DNA from: Candidatus Hydrogenedentota bacterium
GTDB taxonomy: Bacteria; Hydrogenedentota; Hydrogenedentia; Hydrogenedentales; SLHB01
Direction: 5' to 3'
DNA: 64,000 bases
Assembly: GCA_020848835.1 (NCBI GenBank)
Contig: JADLHJ010000024.1
Location: forward strand, 1 to 64,000
Part shown: one piece after another, positions 27,432-35,896 of the stretch
Numbering within the stretch: the first letter of the stretch is position 1
Layout: each line of letters opens with the position of its first letter
The notes under the pieces: generated by a model
Database searches by the model: none
Seen by the model: only the letters and a program-made list of their open reading frames with translations
What the model was told of the DNA's origin: nothing
Made by a program: the position numbers and the translations under genes

Positions 27432-28312
27432 GCAGTATCCTTCCCGATATGTTTTGTCCATATTGCGATAGTCCTCACCGGTAGTCACCTGGTCAATGTA
27501 GATCCCGAGTCCAGTTCAGTGCGCGATATTTGTGACGTTCACGAAAATGCGTTATTGCTGGGCGCGATTGGCGATCGGGTTTTGTACAGCGACAAGGATC
27601 CGGAGCACGGCTGGGGACTTTGGGTTACCGATCCCTCTAACGCGCCGCAACTGATAAAGAATATCGCGCCGACAACTGCGAAACCGGTTGGCAGGATTGC
27701 TGCGAATTAGGTGGCAAGGTGCTTTTCCGCGCTTTCACCCCGGAGCACGGCGAGGAGCTTTGGATTTCGGATGGCACCTCGGAAGGAACGGTCCTACTCA
27801 AAGACATTCAATCCGGCTCCGGCAATTCCATGCCGCAATCTTTGCGAGCGCTGGGCGGGTTTGCAGTGTTCAGCGCGGACGATGGCGTCCACGGGCGCGA
27901 ACTGTGGGCAAGCGATGGCACGCCCGAGGGCACGGCGATGGTCGTCGATGCGAATCCGGGGGTTAAGGATTCGAATCCACATCACTACCGCATGGGAAAT
28001 AGGCGGCTCGCGTTTAGCGCTACGGACGAATCGCACGGAGAAGAGTTATGGTTGGCGCGCTTTAGTGGTGGTCAATGGTCCGCGGAATTGACCTTTGACT
28101 TGTATCCGGGGCCGCAGGGTTCAGGCGCCACTGAAGTACGGCTGGACGAGCACCGGACGGCGTATTTCAGCGCAGAATTGCCAGGTGCGGGCCGACAGTT
28201 GGTGCGCATGGCGACCACCACCGATGGCGTCTACGAGTACATGGAAACTATTATGATTACGCCGGAGGGCGTGAAAGTGGAAACCGTTGACCTACGGGCA
28301 GCCCTACAATAA
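27432..28312 (+). pseudogene. Frameshifted ELWxSDGT-repeat protein remnant
   Basis: Two frames together give one protein. The first (open from 27432; possible GTG start at 27519, stop TAG 27708-27710) encodes a signal-like hydrophobic stretch and a degenerate repeat, YSDKDPEHGWGLWVTD. The second, from about 27707 to 28312, encodes HGEELWISDGTSEGT, HGRELWASDGTPEGT and HGEELWLARF repeats. Adding one T at AATTAGG (about 27707) would fuse them as ...AAN-L-GGKVLF, the usual spacing of this repeat family. So a one-base deletion, or a sequencing error, has split the gene; the 5' end also lacks a normal start. Such proteins are usually secreted propeller-like repeats of unknown role. Confidence 0.65.
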
Positions 28313-28361
28313 ACTCAGCTCCTGGCATGATGGGCTTGATTAGCCTAACATCTGCTTCGGT

Positions 28362-28391
28362 TTGCCGCATCCCTCCGTCATGTGCTAAGCT
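28362..28391 (+). promoter_or_regulatory. Possible sigma70 promoter of the rpsB operon
   Basis: TTGCCG (28362-28367) and TAAGCT (28386-28391) are separated by 18 bases, about 120 bases upstream of rpsB. The leader in between and after (to 28512) is GC-rich with GGACAGGGTGTCC and could fold; the boxes are only moderate matches. Confidence 0.4.
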
Positions 28392-28512
28392 TCCCCGCTT
28401 CTAAATTCACAGGGGCCCACCTCATATCACGGACAGGGTGTCCTTCCGGTGCTGTAGCGCCTAGAGGATGTTGCCGTGGGGCTCCGAGGCTAAACCCAAA
28501 GGGAGAAGAACC

Positions 28513-29349
28513 ATGCCTGTCGTCACCATGAGGCAACTGCTGGAAGCCGGGATTCATTTCGGCCACCAGACCCGTCGCTGGAACCCGAAGATGGCCCGTT
28601 ACATCTTTGGCCAGCGCAACGGTATCTACATTATCGACCTGCAAAAGACGCTGAAGCAGGTCAACAAGGCGTACACCTTCGTGCGCGACAGCGTGGCCCA
28701 GGGCGGCTCGGTGCTGTTCGTCGGCACAAAGAAGCAGGCGCAGGAACCGATCCAGCAGCATGCGACGCGTTGCGGCATGTATTACATGACGAACCGTTGG
28801 TTGGGCGGTACCCTCACGAACTTTGACACGGTGCGCACGAGCATCAAGAACCTACAGCGCCTGGAAGAACTCGAAACGAAGGGCGAGCTGGAGAAGCACT
28901 CGAAGAAGGAAGCTGCGCGTCTGCGCCGTGAAATGACGAAGCTGCGCAAGAACCTGAACGGTATCAAAACGATGGATTCGCTTCCGACGGTGATGTTTGT
29001 CATCGACGCGAAGAAAGAAGCGATCGCGGTGCGTGAGGCGGAACGCCTTGGCATCACGTGCATCGGCGTTGTGGATACGAATGCGGATCCGGATGCGGTG
29101 CCGATTCCGATTCCCGGTAACGACGACGCGATTCGCGCGGTTGGTTTGTTCTGCTCCGTGATCGCGGACGCCGCGATCGAAGGCCGCACGCAGTTTGAGA
29201 AGGTGCGCGCGGAACAAATGCCGAAGGGCCCGCGTGTCCGCCGTATTCCTGCGGGTGGCGGTGCGGCTTCGGAAGCGACTGAGGAAACAGAGGCTGGCGA
29301 GACGGTTGAAGTGGGCGCCGGCAGCGATGCGGCTGAGGGAGAGAGCTAG
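28513..29349 (+). CDS. rpsB: 30S ribosomal protein S2
   Basis: A 278-residue S2 protein. Start ATG 28513 follows [32 protein letters not shown] is the classic S2 opening, and [29 protein letters not shown] and [10 protein letters not shown] are all present. The C-terminal tail from about residue 245 is Glu/Ala-rich, as in several phyla. It heads the conserved rpsB-tsf-pyrH-frr-uppS-cdsA order. Confidence 0.98.
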   Translation: MPVVTMRQLLEAGIHFGHQTRRWNPKMARYIFGQRNGIYIIDLQKTLKQVNKAYTFVRDSVAQGGSVLFVGTKKQAQEPIQQHATRCGMYYMTNRWLGGTLTNFDTVRTSIKNLQRLEELETKGELEKHSKKEAARLRREMTKLRKNLNGIKTMDSLPTVMFVIDAKKEAIAVREAERLGITCIGVVDTNADPDAVPIPIPGNDDAIRAVGLFCSVIADAAIEGRTQFEKVRAEQMPKGPRVRRIPAGGGAASEATEETEAGETVEVGAGSDAAEGES

Positions 29350-29352
29350 ACC

Positions 29353-29955
29353 ATGGCGGAGATTTCAGCGAAAGCGGTTAAGGACCTGCGCGAATCAACG
29401 GGCGCGGGCATGATGGATTGTAAGCAAGCCTTGAACGAAAGCGGCGGCGATTTCGATAAAGCTGTTACGTGGCTTCGCGAAAAGGGCATGGCCTCCGCCG
29501 CGAAGCGCGCGGATCGCGATGCCAGCGAAGGCGCGGTCGCGTCGTACATTCACCTCGGCGGCAAGATTGGCGTACTGGTGGAAGTAAACTGCGAGACGGA
29601 TTTCGTCGCGCGCGGCGAAAAGTTTCAGGAGTTCTGCAAGGACGTGTGCATGCACATCAGCTTTGCGGACCCGAAGTATCTGCGCCGCGAAGACGTGCCT
29701 GAGTCAGCGATTGCCGCCGAGCGGGACATCTACATCAAGCAGGCGGCTGAATCGGGCAAGCCGGCGAACATCGCCGAGAAGATTGCCGAAGGCAAGATTA
29801 AGTCTTGGTATGAAGGCGTATGCTTGTTGGAGCAGCCCTTCATCAAGGACAAAGATCGCACAATCGAACAGCTCGCGAAGGAACTGAGCGGACTTATCGG
29901 CGAGAAGATTCAGATTCGCCGCTTCGCGCGGTTCCAGTTGGGCGAGGCGTTGTAA
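29353..29955 (+). CDS. tsf: Translation elongation factor Ts (short form)
   Basis: A 200-residue EF-Ts, the nucleotide exchange factor of EF-Tu. The N-terminal UBA-like domain carries VKDLRESTGAGMMDCKQAL and the core carries the TDFVAR motif (CETDFVARGEKF). At 200 residues it has only one core subdomain and no coiled coil, like the short EF-Ts of Thermus, cyanobacteria and others, not the 280-residue E. coli type. It begins 3 bases after rpsB. Confidence 0.97.
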   Translation: MAEISAKAVKDLRESTGAGMMDCKQALNESGGDFDKAVTWLREKGMASAAKRADRDASEGAVASYIHLGGKIGVLVEVNCETDFVARGEKFQEFCKDVCMHISFADPKYLRREDVPESAIAAERDIYIKQAAESGKPANIAEKIAEGKIKSWYEGVCLLEQPFIKDKDRTIEQLAKELSGLIGEKIQIRRFARFQLGEAL

Positions 29956-29995
29956 CTGATTGCTCGCATAAAGTAACCGGCAACAAATATAGTTA

Positions 29996-30085
29996 CGTGC
30001 TCGTGCTCCTGCTCGTCATCGTAATCGAAACTCGAAAGTCGATTAACGCCAAACGAGTACGATGACGAGCAGGAGCACGAGCACG
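29996..30085. repeat. Palindromic intergenic element, copy 2 (28-bp perfect arms)
   Basis: Bases 29996-30023 are the exact reverse complement of 30058-30085, and both arms are identical to those at 852-879 and 908-935. The 34-base loop differs from copy 1. It is inserted between tsf and pyrH inside a housekeeping operon, 40 bases after the tsf stop, so the operon tolerates a strong hairpin here; it may lower read-through or be processed. Confidence 0.85.
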
Positions 30086-30147
30086 ATTTTAAGTAATCGG
30101 TTCGATTGACACGACCAGGATCCGGGCGCGAAGGAGTAATTGACCGA

Positions 30148-30867
30148 GTGGCTGGCCCAATATACAAGCGCATCTTGCTGAAACTCAGCGGCGAGGCGCT
30201 CGAAGGTAATGGCAAAGACCCGATCGATTTCGGCGTCGTGAGCCAGTTCTGCGACGAGATCGCGGCGGTCCGCAAGCTTGGCGTAGATGTCGGTCTCGTT
30301 GTCGGCGGCGGCAACATCTTTCGCGGCGCGAAGGGCGTGGAGACGGGCCTCGATCAGCCGACCGGCGATTACATGGGCATGCTCGCGACCGTGATCAATG
30401 CGCTCGCGCTGCAGGCGATGCTGGAGAAGAAGGGCGCGGCCACACGGGTGATCACCGCGATTGAGATGCGGCCAATTGCCGAGCCGTATATTCGCAGGCG
30501 CGCGATTCGTCACTTGGAAAAAGGCCGCGTGGTGATCTTCGGCGCAGGCACGGGCAATCCGTTTTTCACGACGGACACGGCTGCCGCGCTACGCGCGAAC
30601 GAGATTGGCGCGGAAGTTGTCCTGAAGGCGACGAAAGTCGATGGTATCTACGACCTCGATCCCGTGAAGCACAAAGATGCGAAGAAGTACGATGAGCTTT
30701 CATATACCACGGCGCTTGCGAAAAACCTGCGCGTAATGGACGCGGCGGCAATTTCATTGTGCCGCGAACACAAGCTGCCAATCCTCGTGTTCAATCTGAA
30801 CGAGCCTGGGAGTATCATGAAGGCGATTTGCGGCGAGAAGATTGGGACGTTGGTGAAAGGAGATTAG
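30148..30867 (+). CDS. pyrH: Uridylate kinase (UMP kinase)
   Basis: A 239-residue hexameric UMP kinase of the amino-acid-kinase fold. GTG 30148 is chosen over the further upstream ATG-like options because GAAGGAG ends 12 bases before it and the conserved [13 protein letters not shown] begins five residues in. [26 protein letters not shown] and [23 protein letters not shown] are family hallmarks (the last is quoted in part). The length is normal. Followed by frr 4 bases later. Confidence 0.96.
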   Translation: MAGPIYKRILLKLSGEALEGNGKDPIDFGVVSQFCDEIAAVRKLGVDVGLVVGGGNIFRGAKGVETGLDQPTGDYMGMLATVINALALQAMLEKKGAATRVITAIEMRPIAEPYIRRRAIRHLEKGRVVIFGAGTGNPFFTTDTAAALRANEIGAEVVLKATKVDGIYDLDPVKHKDAKKYDELSYTTALAKNLRVMDAAAISLCREHKLPILVFNLNEPGSIMKAICGEKIGTLVKGD

Positions 30868-30871
30868 TTCC

Positions 30872-31432
30872 ATGGATCAACACCCTCTGGTCAAAGACGC
30901 GCGGGCGAAGATGGGTAAGGCCGTCGAGGCGCTCGATCACGAACTCGTGCACATCCGCACAGGCCGTGCATCGACCGGCATGCTGGACGGGCTGGAAGTC
31001 GAAGTCTACGGACAGAAGATGAAGCTCAACCAGTTGGGCACCGTGTCCGCGCCGGAAGCGCGTCTGCTGACGATCGCGCCGTGGGACAAGTCGCAGATGG
31101 CGTCGATTGAGAAAGCGATTAAGACATCGTCGCTGGAACTGAATCCGTCGAACGACGGTAAAGTAATCCGAATTCCGATTCCCGCGCTCACCGAACAGCG
31201 ACGCAAGGAATTGGTAAAGCACGTACACAAACTCGCGGAAGAACAGCGCGTTTCCATCCGCAACATTCGCCGTCACGTTGTAGAAGAAATCAAGAAGGAA
31301 CAGAAGGACGGCAAGATTCCCGAGGACGACGCGCACAAGCTCGTGGATGGTGTGCAAAAAGACACCGACGGTTACATCGCAAAGATCGATTCGAGCCTGA
31401 AGAAAAAAGAAGAAGAGATCATGGAAGTCTGA
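30872..31432 (+). CDS. frr: Ribosome recycling factor
   Basis: A 186-residue RRF, the near-tRNA-shaped protein that splits post-termination ribosomes with EF-G. The LVHIRTGRAS motif, the LNQLGTVSAPEARLLTIAPWD domain start (shortened here) and RRKELVKHVHKLAEEQRVS are diagnostic. Length is standard. It is followed by a rho-independent terminator, so part of the transcription of the rpsB block ends here. Confidence 0.98.
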   Translation: MDQHPLVKDARAKMGKAVEALDHELVHIRTGRASTGMLDGLEVEVYGQKMKLNQLGTVSAPEARLLTIAPWDKSQMASIEKAIKTSSLELNPSNDGKVIRIPIPALTEQRRKELVKHVHKLAEEQRVSIRNIRRHVVEEIKKEQKDGKIPEDDAHKLVDGVQKDTDGYIAKIDSSLKKKEEEIMEV

Positions 31433-31486
31433 CGACGGCCCGGCGCCGGCGTCCGGCGTGGGGTGCTGTCGAGGAATATTTCGGCA

Positions 31487-31521
31487 CCGCGGATCGGCGC
31501 ACGATCCGCGGTTCTTTTTTT
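31487..31521 (+). terminator. Rho-independent terminator after frr
   Basis: CCGCGGATC (31487-31495) and GATCCGCGG (31503-31511) form a 9-bp stem with a 7-base loop, followed by TTCTTTTTTT (31512-31521). It separates frr from uppS. Confidence 0.9.
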
Positions 31522-31550
31522 GCCACGAAAGATCACAGAGAACACAAGTA

Positions 31551-32291
31551 ATGAATGCGGCGCTACCTGCAATCGATCGCGCGCGTCTGCCGAAGCACAT
31601 CGCCGTCATTATGGATGGCAATGGCCGCTGGGCGGAGCGCGAGGGCGTGTCGCGCGCGGCGGGGCACGAAGCGGGCGCGAAGAGTGTACGCGCGATCATC
31701 GAGGCGTGCCGCGAACTTGAGAACATCGAAGTGCTGTCGCTTTACGCGTTTTCTACGGAGAATTGGCGGCGCTCGAAGCTGGAAGTGGACGCTTTGTTCC
31801 GCTTGTTGAGCAAGTATATCAAGATCGAGCTGGAAGAACTGCACAAGCAGAACATTCGCATTTCGATCATGGGGCGGATCTTTGGCCTGCCTAAGAAGGC
31901 ACAGGCGGACCTGCAACACTGCATCGATCTTACAAAAGAAAATACCGCGATGGTCGTAAACGTTGCGCTGAACTACGGTGGCCGCGCGGAAATCGCGGAT
32001 GCTGCGAAGCAGATTGCGAAGGATGCCGTCGCGGGCAGAGTTAAACCGGACGCCATTGACGAAGCGACCTTTGCCAAATACTTATATGTGCCGCAATTGC
32101 CGGATCCCGATCTGCTCATTCGCACGAGCGGCGAATTGCGCTTGAGCAATTTTATGCTTTGGCAAATGTCGTATGCGGAAATTGTCGTTCTTCCGACATT
32201 TTGGCCGGACTTTCGCAAACCACACTTGTACGAGGCAATCGCGGAATATCAGGCGCGGCAACGCCGCTTCGGCGGGCGGGTAAAGAAGTAA
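31551..32291 (+). CDS. uppS: Isoprenyl (undecaprenyl) diphosphate synthase
   Basis: A 246-residue cis-prenyltransferase that makes the undecaprenyl carrier for cell-wall synthesis. HIAVIMDGNGRWAE with the catalytic Asp is near the N terminus, followed by LYAFSTENWRRS, NYGGRAEI, and DLLIRTSGELRLSNFMLWQ. ATG 31551 is chosen because the reading frame upstream crosses the frr terminator. No good Shine-Dalgarno is seen. The stop shares one base with the cdsA start (TAATG). Confidence 0.97.
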   Translation: MNAALPAIDRARLPKHIAVIMDGNGRWAEREGVSRAAGHEAGAKSVRAIIEACRELENIEVLSLYAFSTENWRRSKLEVDALFRLLSKYIKIELEELHKQNIRISIMGRIFGLPKKAQADLQHCIDLTKENTAMVVNVALNYGGRAEIADAAKQIAKDAVAGRVKPDAIDEATFAKYLYVPQLPDPDLLIRTSGELRLSNFMLWQMSYAEIVVLPTFWPDFRKPHLYEAIAEYQARQRRFGGRVKK

Positions 32292-33127
32292 TGCGCGCGA
32301 ACAATCATGGCGGCGTACTCCTGCGCGTAATCACCGGCGTGACCGCGCTGATCATTTTCCTATTCGCGATTTGGATGCCGGGCATGCGCCCGTTGTTCAC
32401 AGCACTTGTCACCATATTGGTATTCGTAGGTCTGTACGAACTGTTCGCGATCGCGCGCGCGAAGAAAATTTCACCTGAGACTATCGGCGGGATGCTTGCG
32501 GGCACGATAGTCGCCCTGAGCGGATATTGGGGTAACACTTTAGTCATCAATTTTTTGCTGTATGGCGGTTGTTTGCTGGTCGCTGCGCTGCACATCGTGC
32601 GCGGACAATATGCCGTCGCGGGACTCGCTGGAACGATCTTCGGCTTGGTATATGTAGGCTGGTTTGGCGCGCACATGATCATGCTGCACGGACTCGGCGA
32701 TAACGGTCCTGCGCTGGTCACATTGCTATTCGCTACCGTCGCGGTGACGGATACCGGAGCGTTCTTCGTAGGTAAGGCGATTGGCCGCCACAAACTCGCG
32801 CCAAAGGCCAGCCCCGGCAAGACATGGGAAGGTGCATTCGGAGGTTTCATTGCATCGGTCATCGGGGCCTTGTGCATGTATGCCATTTCGCAAAAGTATC
32901 CGGAGCTGCATTTTCCGAACTGGACGTTCTGGCACTATGCATACGCGGGCGTTGTGTTGTCGGTTGCATCGCAAATCGGCGATCTCGCGGAATCCGTTTT
33001 AAAGCGCGATGCGGGCATGAAGGATTCCGGCAACTTTTTTCCGGGCCACGGCGGAGTACTCGATCGTTGCGACGGCTTTCTGTTCGCCGCGCCGTTTCTT
33101 TACTATATCGCGCTGTTTTTCAAATAG
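32291..33127 (+). CDS. cdsA: Phosphatidate cytidylyltransferase
   Basis: A 278-residue membrane enzyme that makes CDP-diacylglycerol from CTP and phosphatidate. About eight hydrophobic segments; the CDP-DAG synthase signature S-x-L-K-R-x4-K-D-x-G/S reads SVLKRDAGMKDSG near the C terminus, after SPGKTWEGAFGG. One-base overlap with uppS, the usual partner. Confidence 0.96.
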   Translation: MRANNHGGVLLRVITGVTALIIFLFAIWMPGMRPLFTALVTILVFVGLYELFAIARAKKISPETIGGMLAGTIVALSGYWGNTLVINFLLYGGCLLVAALHIVRGQYAVAGLAGTIFGLVYVGWFGAHMIMLHGLGDNGPALVTLLFATVAVTDTGAFFVGKAIGRHKLAPKASPGKTWEGAFGGFIASVIGALCMYAISQKYPELHFPNWTFWHYAYAGVVLSVASQIGDLAESVLKRDAGMKDSGNFFPGHGGVLDRCDGFLFAAPFLYYIALFFK

Positions 33128-33142
33128 CGCACGGAGCATTCG

Positions 33143-34255
33143 ATGTACGAAGATGAAGCAACGATGTTGAAAGACTACGCAGGGCGCCTGGCCGAACTGC
33201 GGAAGTGTCTCAACGTTGATGCGACCAAGGCGGATATCGCAGCGATCGAGCGCGAAATGACCGCATCCAATTTTTGGGACGAACCCGAAGCGGCGCAAAA
33301 GGTCATGCAGCGTTTGAAAATGTTGAAGGGGTTCATCGCCGCGCCGGATGAGTTGCAGCGTGAGATTGAAGATGGCTCAGTGCTCGTTGAACTGGCGCAG
33401 GGCGAGGCCGACGAATCAATGGCGAAGGAGCTGAGCGATCTTTCGAAGGCGCTTGGGGAGAAACTGGATCGCCTAGAGATCACCAGCCTCTTCACGGATC
33501 CACGCGACTCCAAAAGCGCGATTGTAAACATTCACCCCGGCGCGGGCGGCACGGAATCCTGCGATTGGGCGGAGATGCTCTACCGCATGATCACGCGCTG
33601 TTGCGAACGCCATGAATTTAGTGTGGAAGTTGTTGATTACTTGGAGGGCGACGAAGCGGGCCTGAAAAGCGCAACAATTTTCGTTGAGGGGCCTTTCGCC
33701 TACGGCAATCTGAAATCTGAAGCGGGCGTGCATCGCTTGGTGCGCATATCGCCATTTGATGCAAACAAACGCCGGCACACGTCCTTCGCGGCGATTGAAG
33801 TGGTGCCAAAAGTGGATGACGATGTCGATATCGAAGTGAAAGAAGACGACATCGTGATGCAGGTGTTTCGTTCGAGTGGACCAGGCGGGCAGAAAGTGAA
33901 CAAGACCAGCTCGGCCGTTCGCCTCACGCATACGCCCACGGGCATTGTCGTCGCGTGCCAGATCGAGCGCTCGCAATCGCGCAATCGCGCCACGGCAATG
34001 CAGATGCTGAAGGCAAAGCTTTACGATATTGAGATGCAGAAAAAAGAAGTGGAGCGGCTTGCACTGCGCGAAGGGCAACAGGACGTAGCCTGGGGCAGCC
34101 AAATCCGCAGCTACGTGCTGCATCCCTATCAATTGATAAAAGACCATCGCACAGACGCCGAAACGGGCAACGTCGATAAAGTGCTCGACGGCGATCTGGA
34201 TATGTTTATTGCCGCGTATTTGAAATGGAACCTGCAGCGAAAGGGGCGCAACTAA
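33143..34255 (+). CDS. prfB: Peptide chain release factor 2
   Basis: A 370-residue class-I release factor recognising UAA/UGA. The tripeptide discriminator SPF (RISPFDANKR) identifies RF2, and the catalytic GGQ is in SSGPGGQKVNKT. Start ATG 33143 has GGAG 7 bases upstream. Unlike E. coli prfB, no in-frame UGA or shift site is present near codon 26 (the LRKCLNVD region reads straight through), so autoregulation by programmed frameshift is absent. Confidence 0.97.
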   Translation: MYEDEATMLKDYAGRLAELRKCLNVDATKADIAAIEREMTASNFWDEPEAAQKVMQRLKMLKGFIAAPDELQREIEDGSVLVELAQGEADESMAKELSDLSKALGEKLDRLEITSLFTDPRDSKSAIVNIHPGAGGTESCDWAEMLYRMITRCCERHEFSVEVVDYLEGDEAGLKSATIFVEGPFAYGNLKSEAGVHRLVRISPFDANKRRHTSFAAIEVVPKVDDDVDIEVKEDDIVMQVFRSSGPGGQKVNKTSSAVRLTHTPTGIVVACQIERSQSRNRATAMQMLKAKLYDIEMQKKEVERLALREGQQDVAWGSQIRSYVLHPYQLIKDHRTDAETGNVDKVLDGDLDMFIAAYLKWNLQRKGRN

Positions 34256-34260
34256 CCGCC

Positions 34261-35766
34261 ATGTCCGAAGAACAGCACCACTCCACCGAAGAAGATTTGC
34301 GGCAACACCGCCTCGACAAGTTGGAACGCATCCGCGCGCGCGGGGATGAACCGTTTAAGTACATCTTCGAGCGCACCGCGACGATTACGGAAGCGCGCGC
34401 GACGTTCGAAGAACAAGAGAATTCGGCTGAGGATAAGGCTGGCGTGCAAATCACTGCGGCCCTGGCTGGGCGTGTGGTGTCGTTCCGCGATCACGGCAAG
34501 AGCGCGTTTGCGGATATTCGCGACGAGCATGCGCGTGTGCAGGTTTACTTCAATCAAAAGAAAGTTGGCGAGGCGGCATTCACTGCGTTAAGTGATCTTG
34601 ATCTGGGTGATTTCATCGGCGTGAACGGCGTGGTGCATCGCACGCGCACGGGCGAGATCACGATCTTCGCGGATTCGTACACCTTGCTTACAAAATCGCT
34701 GCGCGCGTTACCGGAAAAGTATCACGGCCTTACCGACGTGGAAACGCGGTATCGCCAGCGCTATCTCGATCTCGTGGCGAATCCGGAAGTGCTGGACACG
34801 TTCCGCAAACGCATCAAGCTGATCGACACCATGCGCACCTGGCTTACCGCGCGCGGCTTCCTCGAAGTGGAAACACCGATGCTTCAACCTCTCGCAGGCG
34901 GCGCGAGCGCACGTCCCTTCATCACCCACCACAACACCTACGACTGCGATCTGTACATGCGCATCGCGCCGGAGTTGTACCTGAAACGCCTCATCGTTGG
35001 GGGCTTCGAGCGTGTGTTCGAAATTAACCGCAACTTCCGCAACGAAGGCGTGGACACGCGACACAATCCCGAATTCACGATGATGGAACTTTACGAGGCC
35101 TACCAGGATTACCTCGGATTGATGGACGAGACCGAAGAACTGTTCTGCGCGATCATCGACGCGGTGAACGGCGGGCCGGAGTTTGAATACCAAGGAACAA
35201 TCATCAACGCGACGCGCCCGTGGAAGCGGCTCGCGTTGTTTGACGCGATCAAAGAGTACGCAGGTATTGACCTCGCCGCGACGCGCGACCGAGATGAGGC
35301 GGCGAAGCTTGCGAAGAGCGCGGGCGTGAAGATCGACAACACGATGGGTTACGGCAAGATTGTGGACGAAGTGATGAGCGCGTGCGTGAAGCCGAAGTTG
35401 GTCCAGCCGACATTCCTCTATGACTACCCCGTAGAGATTTCGCCGCTTGCGAAGAAGCACCGCGACAATCCCGCGATCACCGAGCGTTTCCAGGCGTTCA
35501 TCGGTACGCTGGAATTGTGCAATGCGTTCTCGGAATTGAACGACCCGATCGATCAGCGCGATCGGTTCATGCAGCAAGCCAAGGAGCGCGAGCGCGGCGA
35601 CGAAGAAGCACAAATTCTCGACGAAGATTTCATCACCGCGCTGGAGATCGGCATGCCGCCGACGGCGGGTCTCGGCATCGGTATCGATCGCCTCGCCATG
35701 CTGCTCACGAATTCCGGCTCGATCCGCGACGTGATACTATTCCCACAACTTCGGCCCACCGAATAA
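34261..35766 (+). CDS. lysS: Lysine--tRNA ligase, class II
   Basis: A 501-residue class-II lysyl-tRNA synthetase. An N-terminal OB anticodon-binding domain (GRVVSFRDHGKSAFADIRD) precedes the catalytic core with motif 2 FERVFEINRNFRNEG and motif 3 GLGIGIDRLAMLLT; PEFTMMELYEAY and FSELNDPIDQRDRF are LysS-typical. ATG 34261 is preferred (AAGGGG 17-22 bases upstream is only weak, but the frame start suits the family). Starts 5 bases after prfB. Confidence 0.97.
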   Translation: MSEEQHHSTEEDLRQHRLDKLERIRARGDEPFKYIFERTATITEARATFEEQENSAEDKAGVQITAALAGRVVSFRDHGKSAFADIRDEHARVQVYFNQKKVGEAAFTALSDLDLGDFIGVNGVVHRTRTGEITIFADSYTLLTKSLRALPEKYHGLTDVETRYRQRYLDLVANPEVLDTFRKRIKLIDTMRTWLTARGFLEVETPMLQPLAGGASARPFITHHNTYDCDLYMRIAPELYLKRLIVGGFERVFEINRNFRNEGVDTRHNPEFTMMELYEAYQDYLGLMDETEELFCAIIDAVNGGPEFEYQGTIINATRPWKRLALFDAIKEYAGIDLAATRDRDEAAKLAKSAGVKIDNTMGYGKIVDEVMSACVKPKLVQPTFLYDYPVEISPLAKKHRDNPAITERFQAFIGTLELCNAFSELNDPIDQRDRFMQQAKERERGDEEAQILDEDFITALEIGMPPTAGLGIGIDRLAMLLTNSGSIRDVILFPQLRPTE

Positions 35767-35777
35767 ATACGAATAGC

Positions 35778-35887
35778 TATCCACAGATTACACCTATGAC
35801 ACAGATTCAATTCGAGAAGAATTCTTTCCTTGAAAATTCTGAATTGTATTTGTATCCAATCTGTGCCATCTGTGTAATCTGTGGATA
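35778..35887. repeat. Imperfect inverted intergenic element (ATCCACAGATTACAC type)
   Basis: TATCCACAGATTACAC (35778-35793) is repeated in reverse complement at 35872-35887; further in, ACACAGATT pairs with AATCTGTGC and GAATTC-like bases close the loop. It lies between lysS and lolC in the same transcript direction and is related to the arms at 23920-24196. Confidence 0.7.
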
Positions 35888-35896
35888 CAACGTCTT

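Noticed and set aside
33143-33260. Programmed frameshift in prfB
   Set aside because: No UGA and no slippery CUU-U string around codons 20-30 of the reading frame.
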